The notes under the pieces: generated by a model | Seen by the model: only the letters and a program-made list of their open reading frames with translations | Database searches by the model: none | What the model was told of the DNA's origin: nothing | NCBI GenBank assembly: GCA_029168955.1 | Contig: JAPDOI010000985.1 | Span: 153,501-217,500 of the forward strand | From: Aplectana chamaeleonis | Taxonomy: Eukaryota > Nematoda > Chromadorea > Rhabditida > Cosmocercidae | Length of the DNA stretch: 64,000 nt | Direction of reading: 5' to 3' | In this document: positions 35,819-47,559 of the stretch, one piece after another | How positions within the stretch are numbered: the stretch's first letter is position 1 | Layout of the letters: every line of letters starts with the position of its first letter | Translations under genes and position numbers: made by a program

Positions 35819-38329
35819 TAACATACAATACCGGCCATAACTTCTGTCCCAAAGCGCGTCGGCTACGCGAAATCGCGTCGAAAACGCCTTTTCCGTTCGG
35901 AGTGGACTTTTTGAGAACCTGAAAAAACCATTCGATTCCTCTCGATGAGGAGATTGCGATTATATGTTCGAACTTGAGAAAAACTCAAGTCTTCACATAG
36001 TTATGGCCTATTTTCCCTAAAAGAAGTCAAAATTTTTGGAAGTGGTTATTTAACGAATCTGGAAACACCGCTCGCTTCCTCTCGTCGTCCTGATTTCAAA
36101 AATATTATCATGTTTAGAAAAATGTTACATCTTGACAAAGTTATGGCATATTTCGCCCACCCAAAGAGTAGGAATGCTCTATCAACGGCGAAACTTGAAC
36201 GTGAGCATCACCAGTATATTTGTGTCGTACTTCTAACTTCTAAGCTGTCTCTGTACGTGTAAAAGTGTGAGATTTGACTCTTAATCTTTCTTTGTTTTAT
36301 ATGATCTCGGTTTTGGCTATGGTCTCCCTTCAATTTGTCGGTTTTCCGCGCTCTCTACGCTATTGCTCTTCTCTCTCTGACGCACTCCTCGCTGCCTGTA
36401 CTGCCTCGCTCGAAGACAGTCCCCCAATACCGAATAGAATTCGAGGAACGGAGACGGACTGGAGAGTCAGTGTTATGAAAGCCCGGTATCTGAAAGGCCA
36501 ATGGTTGAAATGGGAGAGGAGTAAACATCATGAGCGTTCTCTGAGATATTGCTATAACGAGACGGAACGCTGGTCGGCGGAAAGCAGTTATCTGAAGAGG
36601 TGGTCCGTATTGAATCAGCATCAAGAGAGAATCGGAACAGGAGTTAGCGTTATGGGTGGTTTGTCCCTGGTTTACCTGGTTTACTAAATCCTACTCTCAC
36701 ACTACGGTGAGTAATTCAGTGGCTATGGACCACCCAGCCAGCGCGCGGTCGCGGCGCGCACAGCATTGATTCGTTTCCCACTCATCATTGAGCACTCTTC
36801 CGGGAATGCGGATGTAAAATCATGTCATAAAAGAAAAGTATCGCATCCTCGTTTATTGAGAAAAATGAATTTTCACCTAGTTGAGAAAAATCCTCCGTGT
36901 TAGCTCAATTTAAAAAGAAATATCCAACAGTGCCATTCTGAAAATTTTCTGTTGTCGGTCAGTGATTCCGCGGCTATAGACCACCCAGCCAGCGCGCGCG
37001 GCTGCGGCGCGCGCAGCATTTATTCGTCTCCCGGAGAAGGGTGTGACTCATCTTTCTGCACTCTTCGGCCATCATTCAGTACCAGTAAAGTCATGAATCC
37101 ACGTTTTATCAGCAAAAATCACAATTGTACCAAGGTAGAAAAAATACTTCAACAGACATAACAAAATCCGCTAAAGTTTGTGGGAAAACTAGAAGAAATG
37201 ATCTACGAAGATCAAACTGACGAGCTGGGCAAAGCACTGGATGACCATGTGAAGTCCGCGGATAAAGCGCAATTCATGCAGAAGGTGAGATTGGAAATTT
37301 TATATGGATTTGCTTGTATGCATTCCCGGAAGACTGCTCAATGATGATTCACACACTTCGCGTGGGAAACGAATAAATGCTGCGCGCGCCGCGGCCGCGC
37401 GCGCTGGCTGGGTGGTCTATAGCCACTGAATTACTCACCGTAGGGTGAGAATAGGATTTAGTAAACCAGGTAAACCAGGGACAAACCACCCATAACGCTA
37501 ACTCCTGTTCCGATTCTCTCTTGCTGGCTGATTCAATACGGACCACCTCTTCAGATAACTGCTTTCCGCCGACCAGCGTTCCGTCTCGCTATAGCAATAT
37601 CTCAGAGAACGCCCATGATGTTTACTCCTCTCCCATTTCAACCTTTGGCCTTTCAGATACCGGGCTTTCATAACACTGACTCTCCAGTCCGTCTCCGTTC
37701 CTCGAATTCTATTCGGTTTTGGGGGACTGTCTTCGAGCGAGGCAGAACAGGCAGCGAGGAGTGCGTCAGAGAGAGAAGAGCAATAGCGTAGAGAGCGCGG
37801 AAAACCGAGAAATTGAAGGGAGACCATCGCCAAAACCGAGTTCATATAAAACAAAGAAAGATTAAGAGTCAAATCTCACACTTTTCCAGGTACAGAGATA
37901 GTTTTGAAGTCAGAATTACGACACAAATATACTAGTGATGCTCATGTTCAAGTTTCGCCGTTGAGGGAGCATTCCTACTCTTTGGGTGGGCGAAATATGC
38001 CATAACTATGTCAAAAAGTAACATTTTTCTAAACTTAAGAAGATTTTTGGAATCAGGACGACGAGAGGAAGCGAACGGTGTTTCCAGATTCGTTAAATAA
38101 CCACTTCCAAAAATTTTGACTTCTTTTAGGGAAAATAGGCCATAACTATGTGAAGACTTGAGTTTTTCTCAAGTTCGAACATATAGTCGCAATCTCCTCA
38201 TCGAGAGGAATCGAATGGTTTTTTCAGGTTCTCAAAAAGTCCACTCCGAACGGAAAAGGCGTTTTCGACGCGATTTCGCGTCGCCGACGCGCTTAGGGAC
38301 AGAAGTTATGGCCGGTATTGTTCGAAACA
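35819..38329. mobile_element. Giant foldback element, about 1-kb arms
   Basis: Left arm (about 35821-36811) and right arm (about 37320-38327) are reverse complements at roughly 95 percent identity by eye. The ends read CAATACCGGCCATAACTTCT. CCTCGAA lies just outside both (35812-35818 and 38330-38336), a possible 7-bp target duplication, but the outermost 10 bp are not well matched. Each arm has an open frame of about 125-137 codons (36274-36687 plus, 37498-37872 minus), mirror copies without a recognisable domain. A third copy of a short arm motif (GGCTATAGACCACCCAGCC with GCGCGC runs) lies in the centre at 36960-37032. No transposase was found. Confidence 0.75.
37162..37345 (+). other. Exon-like island inside foldback
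   Basis: An open frame of about 61 codons with balanced composition: PLKFVGKLEEMIYEDQ, then TDELGKALDDHVKSADKAQF. It reads to AAG followed by GTGAGA at 37284/37285, a good splice-donor match. Upstream, ACTTCAACAG at about 37147-37156 could be a weak acceptor, although a stop lies between it and the start of the open run. I do not recognise the protein. It could be a captured host exon, or the last coding remnant of the element. Confidence 0.3.
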
Positions 38330-38339
38330 CCTCGAAGCT

Positions 38340-39060
38340 CACAGCTATTGAAAAAATGGTGAACAGATTTAGTCTACCGAAACTCCTTTTCTCTATTCTA
38401 GCTTAGACAACAAGAGATTTTTTAAAATAAGCTTAAGCAGGTTTTTGGAAAAGTCGCAGAAACAAAGTTTCTAACAGGAGAAAGGCACATGACATGATAT
38501 TTGAAGGCCATAGCTACCATAAATACACGTTTCGAATTTCTTTCGGAAATTGAAAACCAAGAGGGTTCTTTCAAACAACGCGTTTTAGAGGCGGACAAAA
38601 TTTGTCCGAGGTAGCCCGATACGAAGTTGGAACCTACTGCTCATGCAAACGCTAGAGTCTGGCAAACCCCCAGTGACCTGTGGATTTCGATTATCACCAG
38701 CAGCTTAGCGGTGAGCCTCGGTGAAATAAAACTAGTGATAAGGAGACTAAGATAAAAAAGCCACCGCTCCGCGCTAAGATAATCGAAAACAGGAGTTCAC
38801 TTGAAATGAACCAGAGTCTAGCTACAGACGATCTCCACTCGCTGGCTCTGAGAAAACGTGATGTTGAGGGAACAGTCCAACCTCGAAATCGTTGTTCTCT
38901 TGCTCAGTTTGCAGAGAATTTCGCGCTGATCACAATGGTGTCCCCAGATTTTCGTGGACGAGTTTTTTCGGGCTTCCTTTTTTTTCTCGAACAAAGTGAA
39001 AACCTGACCGCGCGCAAATAGCGGGCCGCCACCGGGATGGGCGTTGGTCAAACCGGTTTC
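38340..39060. other. No gene; MITE fragment and small inverted repeat
   Basis: 38867-38962 begins AGGGAACAGTCCAACCTCGA and matches the left end of the AGGCACAGTCC-type MITEs; the right part is missing. A loose inverted pair (TTTCGATTATCACC at 38676 and CTAAGATAATCGAAAA at 38777) lies upstream. Confidence 0.5.
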
Positions 39061-39063
39061 CGC

Positions 39064-39295
39064 TCGCAGTCAGTCCGCAAGCTCCCGCGGTCAGTCCGGG
39101 AGCTCCTGCGGTCAGTCCGCGAGCTCCCGCGCTCTGTCCGCGAGCTCCCGCGGTCAGTCCACGAGCTCCCGCGGTCAGTCCGCGAGCTCCCGCGGTCAGT
39201 CCGCGAGCTCCCGCGGTTGGTCTGATAATAACCACCGTCGGTGCGCTAGCTCCCGTGGTCAGTCCAGAACACCCCGCTGTTCGTCCGAAGGTACC
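39064..39295. repeat. 21-bp GAGCTCCCGCGG minisatellite
   Basis: About 7-8 units of GAGCTCCCGCGGTCAGTCCG plus C, becoming irregular after 39220 and fading out by about 39540. A 21-bp period keeps all frames open, giving SSRGQSA and TAGARGL repeat peptides that I do not regard as genes. Confidence 0.9.
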
Positions 39296-39642
39296 GCGGT
39301 TTGTCCGGAAAGTCACGCGGAAAGCCCGAATTTAGCCACTGTCGGACCGCGAGATTTCGCGGTTGGCCCGCAAATTACCCGCGATTGATCATTTAAGTTT
39401 ATCCACTGTCGGTACGCAAAGACCCAATCCAGATTAGGCCACTGTTCGTTCCGCAATTGCTTTCCGCAGTTAGTTCGAAACCTGTCGTTGCTATTCTTCC
39501 AGCTTCCGCGGCTAGCCCGCAGGCAGCAGTTATTCATCGGCCAGCTTAAGTGGTTAAAACGCATACTGCGTAGAAAAGCTTGAAGACGGCCCCCGGATAG
39601 CCTGTGCTCCCTTATCCGCAAGATGAGATGTAGCGTTCTTAA

Positions 39643-40116
39643 AGGCACAGTCCAACCTCAGAGGTAATTTTTGATATTATGGTCCGGTCGCCGCCTTTAG
39701 CAACCCTGCCAAGCGCGAAATCTCAATTTGCTCAAATAAGCTAGGAAAAGCTAGGAAAAAGTCCACCACGCTACCTTGAAAGAAAAAATGGGTAACGCCC
39801 TCTGCCAGGTTTCCGACCTCAATAGGGAAGAAACGCGCGAATGATTTTATTCAAAACATATGTTCTTCGATTTGTTTTCGGTCTGGCTCTATATTGTAGC
39901 CTGCTTCAGAACGATGGCTGCGAATAGCGATAAAATACAGGCTCGAGACAACTCGTCCGCGAACTTCCAGCCGTTCAAAATCGAAAACTTTGAGGAGCCG
40001 TAACTCCGTTCGTAGTGAGTTCTGAGCGACTCTGGAGACACCATTGTGATCAGCGTGAAATATTCTTAAAGATAGACAGAGAAACCAAAATTTGATTCTG
40101 AGGTTGGACTGTGTCT
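39643..40116. mobile_element. TTAA-flanked MITE, 474 bp (AGGCACAGTCC type)
   Basis: Ends AGGCACAGTCCAACCTCAGA and GATTCTGAGGTTGGACTGTG, with TTAA at 39639-39642 and 40117-40120. Its interior is in inverse orientation relative to the 32412 element. Confidence 0.85.
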
Positions 40117-40120
40117 TTAA

Positions 40121-40825
40121 TCACAGCATAAAGGGAATCCATCCGTCTCAAGCTCCACCCAACTTGAGAATTACCGGATTTAAAGGCCGCGAAGCATGTT
40201 GTGGTTGCAGAAACAGACTCCTTTCCGATTTATTCATTCATGTGAATAATACTACACTCGAATGAAAAAAAATGATATGGGGATCGTCGAAATGATTATC
40301 ATCTCATAAAGGCCATGAGATCGCGAGCAGAGATCAGGAGCATCAAGTTATGCCTAGGTCGAAAGTTCGTCTCCCTTGCTCTGACGCTGGAAATACAGCT
40401 TTCATTAATTAAGATCTTTAGACATTATTTCCATTTCGCGGTGGAGTTCACACCGTAAATTCCAGCAAAGTTTTATGTATCCCAATTTTCATTTATTAGT
40501 AATATTTGATTCCTATAGTATTCATGGGTTGCGTGCTTCCAAACATCCCGGTGGGATGCTGACGGGGATGCGGGAGGGTTGTTGTCGTGCGTGGGAGGAA
40601 ATAGTTCATCGCAATGTGATAAAGTGAGCTTCTAGTAATCAGCGAGCGTATCAGCCTATCACTCATTGATCTGGTTCCGTTGAGGCGCGACGCGAGATAA
40701 TCCTAACGTGTGTAGGAAGGAAAGACGGGTGAAGCCGGAGAGCGCGCTTCCCGCATTGAATGTTTGCCTTCACTTCCCGTCGCCCCCCCCCCCCACCGCT
40801 CCCTCCCGCCTATCATTTCCGCAGC
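40121..40825. other. No recognisable feature
   Basis: No motif-bearing frame. C-runs lie near 40784-40795. Confidence 0.35.
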
Positions 40826-42151
40826 GTTCCACTCAGGGATGAGCGGAATTACGCATTCCGATTTCCGAATTCCGATTTCCGGAGGTTTTTAGGCCTCGGA
40901 ATTCCGCTTACCGATTTCCGAAAAATGGGTGCGGAAATCGGAACAAAATGCGGGAATAATCTTACCCGGCATCCACTGACAGAATCTGACGAGTTGAGAC
41001 TTGCCAACTTCTATCAAAACATGTTAGAGCAACTCAATTTTTATGGGCTCCAGGGATATACGCAAGTAGAACTTTGTAATTCGTTCGTCGTTCAACGAGC
41101 CAAAACCCTTGTTAATCGCTAGTCGTAATCGGTATTCCTTAGAAATCCAGACTTTGACAATACGCACCGCTAAAGCCGAAAAAAGCAATCCAGAGTGAAA
41201 TGGAAAGAAGGCGTCAATAGCTGGGTGGATTACCAAAACTTGATATGCGGATCCTATAGAGAACAAAGTTTGAACCTTAGATATACACATAATTCACGGT
41301 CTCAATGGGAGCTCACTATACAGGGGTGTGCGTTTTCGGGGTTCGTCCTCCTGGCGAGAGTTAATGATTGTCGAGAAGGATCGAGAAAATTGAGGAGTTT
41401 TTTTTAGCTTCAGATTACGTGCGATCAACCGAATGATGATCGTGACCTGCCGGCAGAGCATACTAAAAAAAACGTTCTATGTAGTGAATGTTTTGCTTCA
41501 ACGGATGTAGATGCAGTGCAGGCGACCTGTAGACACTTTGATCCGTTATAGACTGACTCAAACAACACGCCGCTAAACGCTCAACTAGAACGCCTGCGTC
41601 GTCAGCGAGATAGTGGCCGTGGAGCCGAGAATTCAAAGTTCTGTCGCCCGCAGTAGTGACTGTCGCGATCGAGTAGCTATTTTGTAGCCGGGCAACAAGC
41701 CGCTTTTCAGAAGCCGCCGAATCGTAAGGAATCGGGCAACGAGCCCCTCTGAATTTTCTTGACTGAGCGTGAAGCACAAACTCTCCGCTCCCCGTCGCGC
41801 TGTGCGGCCAGTGCGCCGAGCGCCATCTGGAGCCTTCAGCGGCTGGGAGGGCCAAGTACAATAAACTGGGTCATTGAACCAACGGCATTGCCAACATCTG
41901 AAGCATGTTTCAAGAGTGCTTTCCCTTTGAAATGGGCGTGGTTGGCGTCGAGCCTAATTCTTAATGCGATTTTCGCACGCGTTGGGCACTATCTCGCCTT
42001 TCTCATCGCGATAGGCACGCTCTCGTGTCAGGAGGGTAAGCCCATGCTTATCGCGTGTTTCAAGAGAAAATGGGCGTATCGGCGTAAGCGTTGAACTCCT
42101 TTTTGTCTGAGGATAAGGTTAGCGACCGGTCTGTGATTGCTGCAACGCAAC

Positions 42152-44257
42152 CAGGGCTGGGCACACGTCCCGGCTTGGCGAATCTGAATATGCACCCCCC
42201 TTAGCTCGGTAATTTTTAGGCACCCCCTTATGGGAAATCGAAATTGGCTGTTTTCCGAATAGTTAAAAAGCCATGATCTTGACCTCCTGATTTTGATGAA
42301 CAAGAATATAAAAAAAATACTGAATAGAGAATATTCCGAAAATGGCAACAAAAAAGGTAGTGTAATTTCTGAACTTCAAAACAACCCCATGAGGAAGATT
42401 TGTTAGTAGGACGGTAAGTTATGACAAAAGATAAAACATTTTTCAATACAAAACAATTGAACAATTACCAACAACAGAACTACTACTATCGCAATAATTG
42501 ATGTTTGCTGTCGAATGTTCTCATAAACCTATGAAAGATTAGTTAATCTGTGTTTCATTGTTCTGATGTGGAAATCAGAACTATTTTGTATTACGGAACA
42601 ATGTTAGGATTCATGTGATTCGTAGGGAGTAGAAAACCCGAGTTTTACCCTCCTAAAATGCCGCAATCCCTTTAAAATCGGCTTTCCGTGCGATACGGTG
42701 TTTGTACGCAGCTACACAGCGCACACGGGAATGGACGCGCACACAATGTTAATAAAAAATGTATTTTATTACAGAACGGGGAGGAGAAAAGGATTGAAAC
42801 TGAAGGAAGTGGAGGATGGTAAAGGTAGTCTATTCTGGATGTACCCATTTTAGAAATTTAATGTAAATTAACAAAGTTAGAGCTGGTGTAAATATTTAGC
42901 CGTGACAAGGTTCATTCAAACGAACCTTGTTGATCAAGACTAGCATTAAACTGAGAGCAAAGGATATTGTTAGAAAGAGGAGAATCTGGCAAACATTTTA
43001 GTTCCAATAGCACTGATTTTTAATGTGATTTAAGGACCTTAAATCTCGTCCCGGTTTTACCCCGAAAACCGGGACAAAGCCGGGACAAAACCGGGACGAG
43101 GTTTAAGGTCCTTATATCACATCATATATCAAACTTGTTGAAACCAAGGTGCTTGCCAGATTCTCCTCTTTCTTTTAATGCTCTTACTTTTTATGTTCAA
43201 TGCTGTTTTCATTCAACTAGGTTCATTTGAGTCAACGTTGTCGAATCCAAAAAACTCACCCCGCTCCAACTTAGTTTATTTACATTAGGTTTCTATAATG
43301 GTTACATTGAAAGTATCGTACCTCTGCCTTCTTCCATTTACTCCAGTTTCAGCCCTTTTCTCTTTCCCGTTCTGTAATAAATTACATTTTTAAATTAATA
43401 TTGTGTGCGCGTCCACTCCAGTGTGCGCTGTGTTGCTGCGGACAAGCACCAGATCGCACGGCGAGCCGAATTTCAAGGGATTTCGGCACTCCAGATGGCT
43501 ACAACTCGGGTTTTTATAGTTCCAAAGCCCTATTCAGTGCACTTGTGCTCTGCAGGGTACTGATAGCAGTTTTTTTACCATGATGAGAGACATGGTACTT
43601 CTCAAGGAGGAGGACACGATCATTAACTTCTCTCACAAGACCTTGCAAAGTCCTCAATTTTCACAATCGGATCTCTTCATAAGTCACATTCTCATGAGCT
43701 AAAATTAGTTGGCTAGTCGTGATACTAAATGTGCTACCTGTAATTTCAATCTGTACTAATACAACAGTTCGCTGATTCTTTTTTGAACGTGAACGATAGC
43801 GCTTCTGAGCGCTCTCTTTGTATCTTCGCCTCGAATCGGTTACCACCCGTGTAATAAATGAACGGTACACCAGAGAAACATGACATCACACCAATCCTTA
43901 CTTGCTACTAGATAACGGAGTAGTGTTTATTTCTTCATCAAAGTAATCAAACAAATTATAGATAATACTTAATTCATAGAGTTATTAAAAAGAAACCTCG
44001 ACAGCAACTGTTAATTTTTGCGAACGCAACCTGCATATCTATCAATAATTTGAATTCTGTGAGTGTTTTTTTTTCGAAAAGCGGAGAAGAAGAGTTGACA
44101 AATCAAAAGAAAAGCGTGTACTATTTTCTCCCTGAAATTCTGCTGAACAGGCACTTTGTTTTTATCTGGGGGTTCGGTTTAGGCACCCCCCTTTGCCCTC
44201 TCCGCAGCGTTCAATATGCACCCCTCTAAGGTCAACCGGGAAGCGTGCCCAGCCCTG
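42152..44257. mobile_element. hAT-C, 2106 bp, with perfect 8-bp duplication
   Basis: Ends CAGGGCTGGGCACACGTCCC and, inverted, CAGGGCTGGGCACGCTTCCC. AACGCAAC is exactly duplicated at 42144-42151 and 44258-44265. Subterminal GCACCCCC words mirror each other. The interior lacks any recognisable transposase, so it is non-autonomous; a foldback is nested in it. Confidence 0.92.
42627..43520. mobile_element. Foldback element nested in hAT-C
   Basis: Arms of about 400 bp (about 42627-43055 and 43080-43520) mirror each other from AAAACCCGAGTT outside to a centre where GTCCCGGTTTTACCCCG and the GGGACAAAGCCGGGACAAAA repeat meet. Arm identity is roughly 85 percent by eye. Target duplication is not clear. 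No coding capacity. Confidence 0.75.
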
Positions 44258-45119
44258 AACGCAACCCTTTGGTCGGAGTCATACGCCCCGCGACCATCGA
44301 CAGCGACAGTGCATATCGACATTCGGTCGATATTGATGGTAAAAACTGCTTTGCTTTGCTCGTCGCTAGAAGTATGATTCCGGCCTTTGTATTGACATGG
44401 CGCGTCACACACGAGAACTGGTGCGTGCCTCAGACACCTGTAACTATCAATTGGCGTCTCTGCAAAAAATTGTTTCAATCGAATTACTGATTCGAATTCT
44501 GTTTTCGAATGTTGTAGAACTCATGTTCGCATATAGCTATGGACGGCTTCCCAGGGTACTTTTCTGAAAAAGTATTTTTTTTGAGCTCTTGAATACGACT
44601 GCGTAGAATGTTCTTAGGCTGGCTCTGCGGCTTGTAGTTTGAAAAACTTGTTCAGGTTCGGGAACGGGTTCCGGTTTTTTATCAGCAGTACAGATTTTCA
44701 GGGAATCGCCATCAGGACAATTATGAGTTTTCTGCTAAAACGGCTAAATCTCAGCATTTGAGGGCATAACGCTTCTGCTCAGCACCAAAGCGATTCCTCA
44801 TCTTGGCGCCATAATATTTATATCCAAGACGTTAGAAGTCGTTTAGTTACAAATGGTACTGACAGTAGGTTATAAGATCCTGGGCCACCTAAGCATGCAT
44901 ATAGGTATCTGCAACGACCAACGGCGAAATATTTTTCAAAGTTGGTGCGATCCCCCCATAGGGGAACGATGATAGTGAATAATGATTTTCTTACGAATTT
45001 GCGGATAGTACAGGAAATTTTCAAAAATTTTTCGTCGTTAGCTTTTAGACGTAACCCCAAAAAAGCCCGTCGGTCATTCAAGTCGTCAATCGTAAGTCGC
45101 AATTATGCACATCCCTGGA

Positions 45120-45253
45120 GTGATCCTCATGTGATCATAAATCTGATTAATAACGGTTTGGTGGTAAGGATGGATAAGTATCTGGGAAATGGTGGTTTGG
45201 TGGTGTTAGACCCGAGGTTCAAGGACACATTTTTCGATGCCAGCAGCGAGTAA
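45120..45253 (+). pseudogene. hAT transposase fragment in hAT-A
   Basis: The frame ending at 45253 reads GLVVRMDKYLGNGG, then VVLDPRFKDTFFDASS. LDPRFK is the conserved block of hAT transposases shortly before the dimerisation region. Only this block remains. The frame upstream of 45120 runs into hAT-B sequence and is not coding. The homologous fragment in the second copy reads LSNPRVKDIFFDA. Confidence 0.7.
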
Positions 45254-45435
45254 AGCCTCGGAATTCCGCTTTCTGATTTGCGAAATTTTGAAACTTCTTC
45301 CGATTTCCGGTTTTCGAATTCCGAAATTTTAGTTTTGTTTCGATTTCCGATTTCCGAAATTTTAATTTTGTTCCGATTTCCGTTTTCCGATTTCCGGAAT
45401 TCTGAATTTTTATTCCGCTCATCCCTGGTACCACT

Positions 45436-46310
45436 GCCGCTGCTTGCTAAAGACGTTGAGTACTCCGTTACGAGAAAAGGGATTTTATTAAAATTTCCAG
45501 AATTCAAATAAAAAATCCAAGTTTTTGGGTAAATGAAAAATTCGCGCAGAGGTTCCCCGCATTGGGGGGAATCTCAGCGCTGAAAATGACGATAAGAAAT
45601 CTCGAAATTTTCCGAATCTCCGAAACAGGAAAAAATCCTGTCCAGGGACCATAGAAAAAACAAAAGTGTCTGTGATAATAGGTAACTTTGCTGACAGAAG
45701 ACACGAAACCATAAGTGAGAGAAGGCAATGAGGACCGGAATATAAGCTCAGATAAGAAATTCGAGAAAAACACACCTGATTTTCGTCGGATTCCTCCTCG
45801 AGCTGGAAGGGACCGCAGGAATTCCTCTTCAGCGATTTCCCGAGGCCTCCTTTCGCGGTTAATTTCTGAAAAAAAGCAATTCTGAATATGATTCTAAATT
45901 AGCCAAACGGGTTTCAGAAATGAGAAAATTAACTCGAAAAGCAACGATCCTCCATAGCGGCGAGTCCCAACCGCATTTACCGCCGCCCGTCGGCTCCTGC
46001 TCATATCGAACTGAACCAATTGCCAAACGCATTTTGAAACCGTAATCGGTTGCCGCGCGCTCTTGAGCTTGGCGCACTGCCTTAGCCAACGATGACTCAT
46101 CGAAATAGTGGAAATATCCACCAACACAAGAGACACTATTGAGGCTATCACGGGTACGCATCGGGTGCATTCTACATCTGATTCTGCTATAACAATAACA
46201 GCAATAACAATCATAGTAATACTAGTAGTAGAAATTACAGTAACAATAATAAAGATCAAAACAGCAATAACAGCAATAACAATACAACAAAAATAATAGG
46301 TGTAATAATA
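45436..46310. other. No recognisable gene
   Basis: Overlapping open frames on the minus strand (45488-45775, 45859-46259) are without motif. The last 150 bp shade into TAA-rich sequence. Confidence 0.35.
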
Positions 46311-46313
46311 ATA

Positions 46314-46618
<305 letters not shown>

Positions 46619-46740
46619 TGATGAAGACGTGATGGTCGAAACGTCAAGCCGAAAATAAAAATTCCACCTATCAACCTTGTTGGCATAGAAATATCAGACT
46701 CATTAAACGATTCCGAGGTTTGAAGAAAGAAGAACATGTA

Positions 46741-46742
46741 GA

Positions 46743-46810
<68 letters not shown>

Positions 46811-46840
46811 CGTTATTAATAACAGTGTTATTATTGATGT

Positions 46841-46902
<62 letters not shown>
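46741..46902. repeat. (TTA)n followed by (TAA)n
   Basis: TTA runs at 46741-46810 and TAA runs at 46843-46902 face each other across a short spacer, a second, inverted pair of arrays close to the first. Confidence 0.9.
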
Positions 46903-46904
<2 letters not shown>

Positions 46905-47149
46905 TGAATATGAGTAGAAATATTATTTGTGATAATATCAGTATCGAAGTTAATTTCTAAAAAAAAAAAGAAACAATCAAATGAATCATGAAAATTGTCA
47001 TTTGCAAGGATTAATGCATGAATTGTCGGGCTGACCTGCTGAAAAGTGCGCATAACTGTTTAAGCATTAAGTTCATCATATGTATACGTATTTTCTTTTC
47101 TTCCCTCATTGAGCAACATAGTAAAGCAACCGGCCAAATGCCGCGCCGC

Positions 47150-47345
47150 TCTGCCGCGCGCGACCGCTGAGTGTGCGTTGCACGCGGTCCGACCGTCGTT
47201 TTTTACCGCGGTTTGACCGCGCCTAAACGCGGTTCGACCGCTGTCAACACTTAAGCGCGGTCGGAACGCGCTTCCACCCCCGCATTGTCGCGGTCAGTTT
47301 TTTTTTCACATAGTTGCCCGCGGTCAGGTTTTCTCTTTGTCCGAG
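47150..47345. repeat. Degenerate GCGGTTTGACCGC repeats
   Basis: ACCGCGGTTTGACCGCG-type words repeat about 8-10 times with variation. Nothing else noted between 46905 and 47560. Confidence 0.6.
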
Positions 47346-47559
47346 TTCTTATTGGCTGTCATCGCACTGGAGCAGACCGCAATATAAGTTGAGACCGATA
47401 AAAAATGGAGGAACATAGAAGAGAATCCATCACTTGTCTCGTCCCTCTTGACACCGAAAGCACTGAAGTGGGTGGAGCGAATGGGTGCTGATTTGGGGGC
47501 GGAGAAATGGGTGCTCGATATTTCCTAGCTTATTTTGATGAGTTGATATTTCCCATTTG

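Larger units (their letters stand above)
41053..45119. mobile_element. hAT-B nested inside hAT-A, copy 1
   Basis: Left end CAGGGATATACGCAAG and right end, inverted, CAGGGATGTGCATAATTGCG, with AGTCGT-type subterminal words at both sides. It sits at the same point of hAT-A as in the 55 kb copy (after CTCAATTTTTATGGG). Flanking 8-mers ATGGGCTC and GAGTGATC agree poorly, but both resemble the ATGGGATC/ATGGGATT pair of the other copy. Interior 41400-42120 and 44258-45100 has no readable transposase. Confidence 0.65.
40834..45427. mobile_element. hAT-A composite, copy 1 (nest of elements)
   Basis: The outer ends are CAGGGATGAGCGGAATT and the inverse (ATTCCGCTCATCCCTG). The flanking 8-mers GTTCCACT (40826-40833) and GTACCACT (45428-45435) differ at one base, the 8-bp duplication of a hAT insertion. 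Rich in CGATTTCCGA subterminal words. Without its nested content hAT-A is only about 530 bp (40834-41052 plus 45120-45427), a non-autonomous element. The second copy is at 54993-59878. Confidence 0.85.

Noticed and set aside
36274..37872. Two homologous genes in opposite orientation
   Set aside because: They are the same frame on the two arms of the foldback and have no recognisable domain.
39037..39388. SSRGQSA / TAGARGL repeat proteins
   Set aside because: They come from the 21-bp minisatellite, open in several frames.
44942..45119. Coding extension of the LDPRFK fragment upstream of 45120
   Set aside because: That part belongs to the end of the nested hAT-B; the open frame across the junction is accidental.
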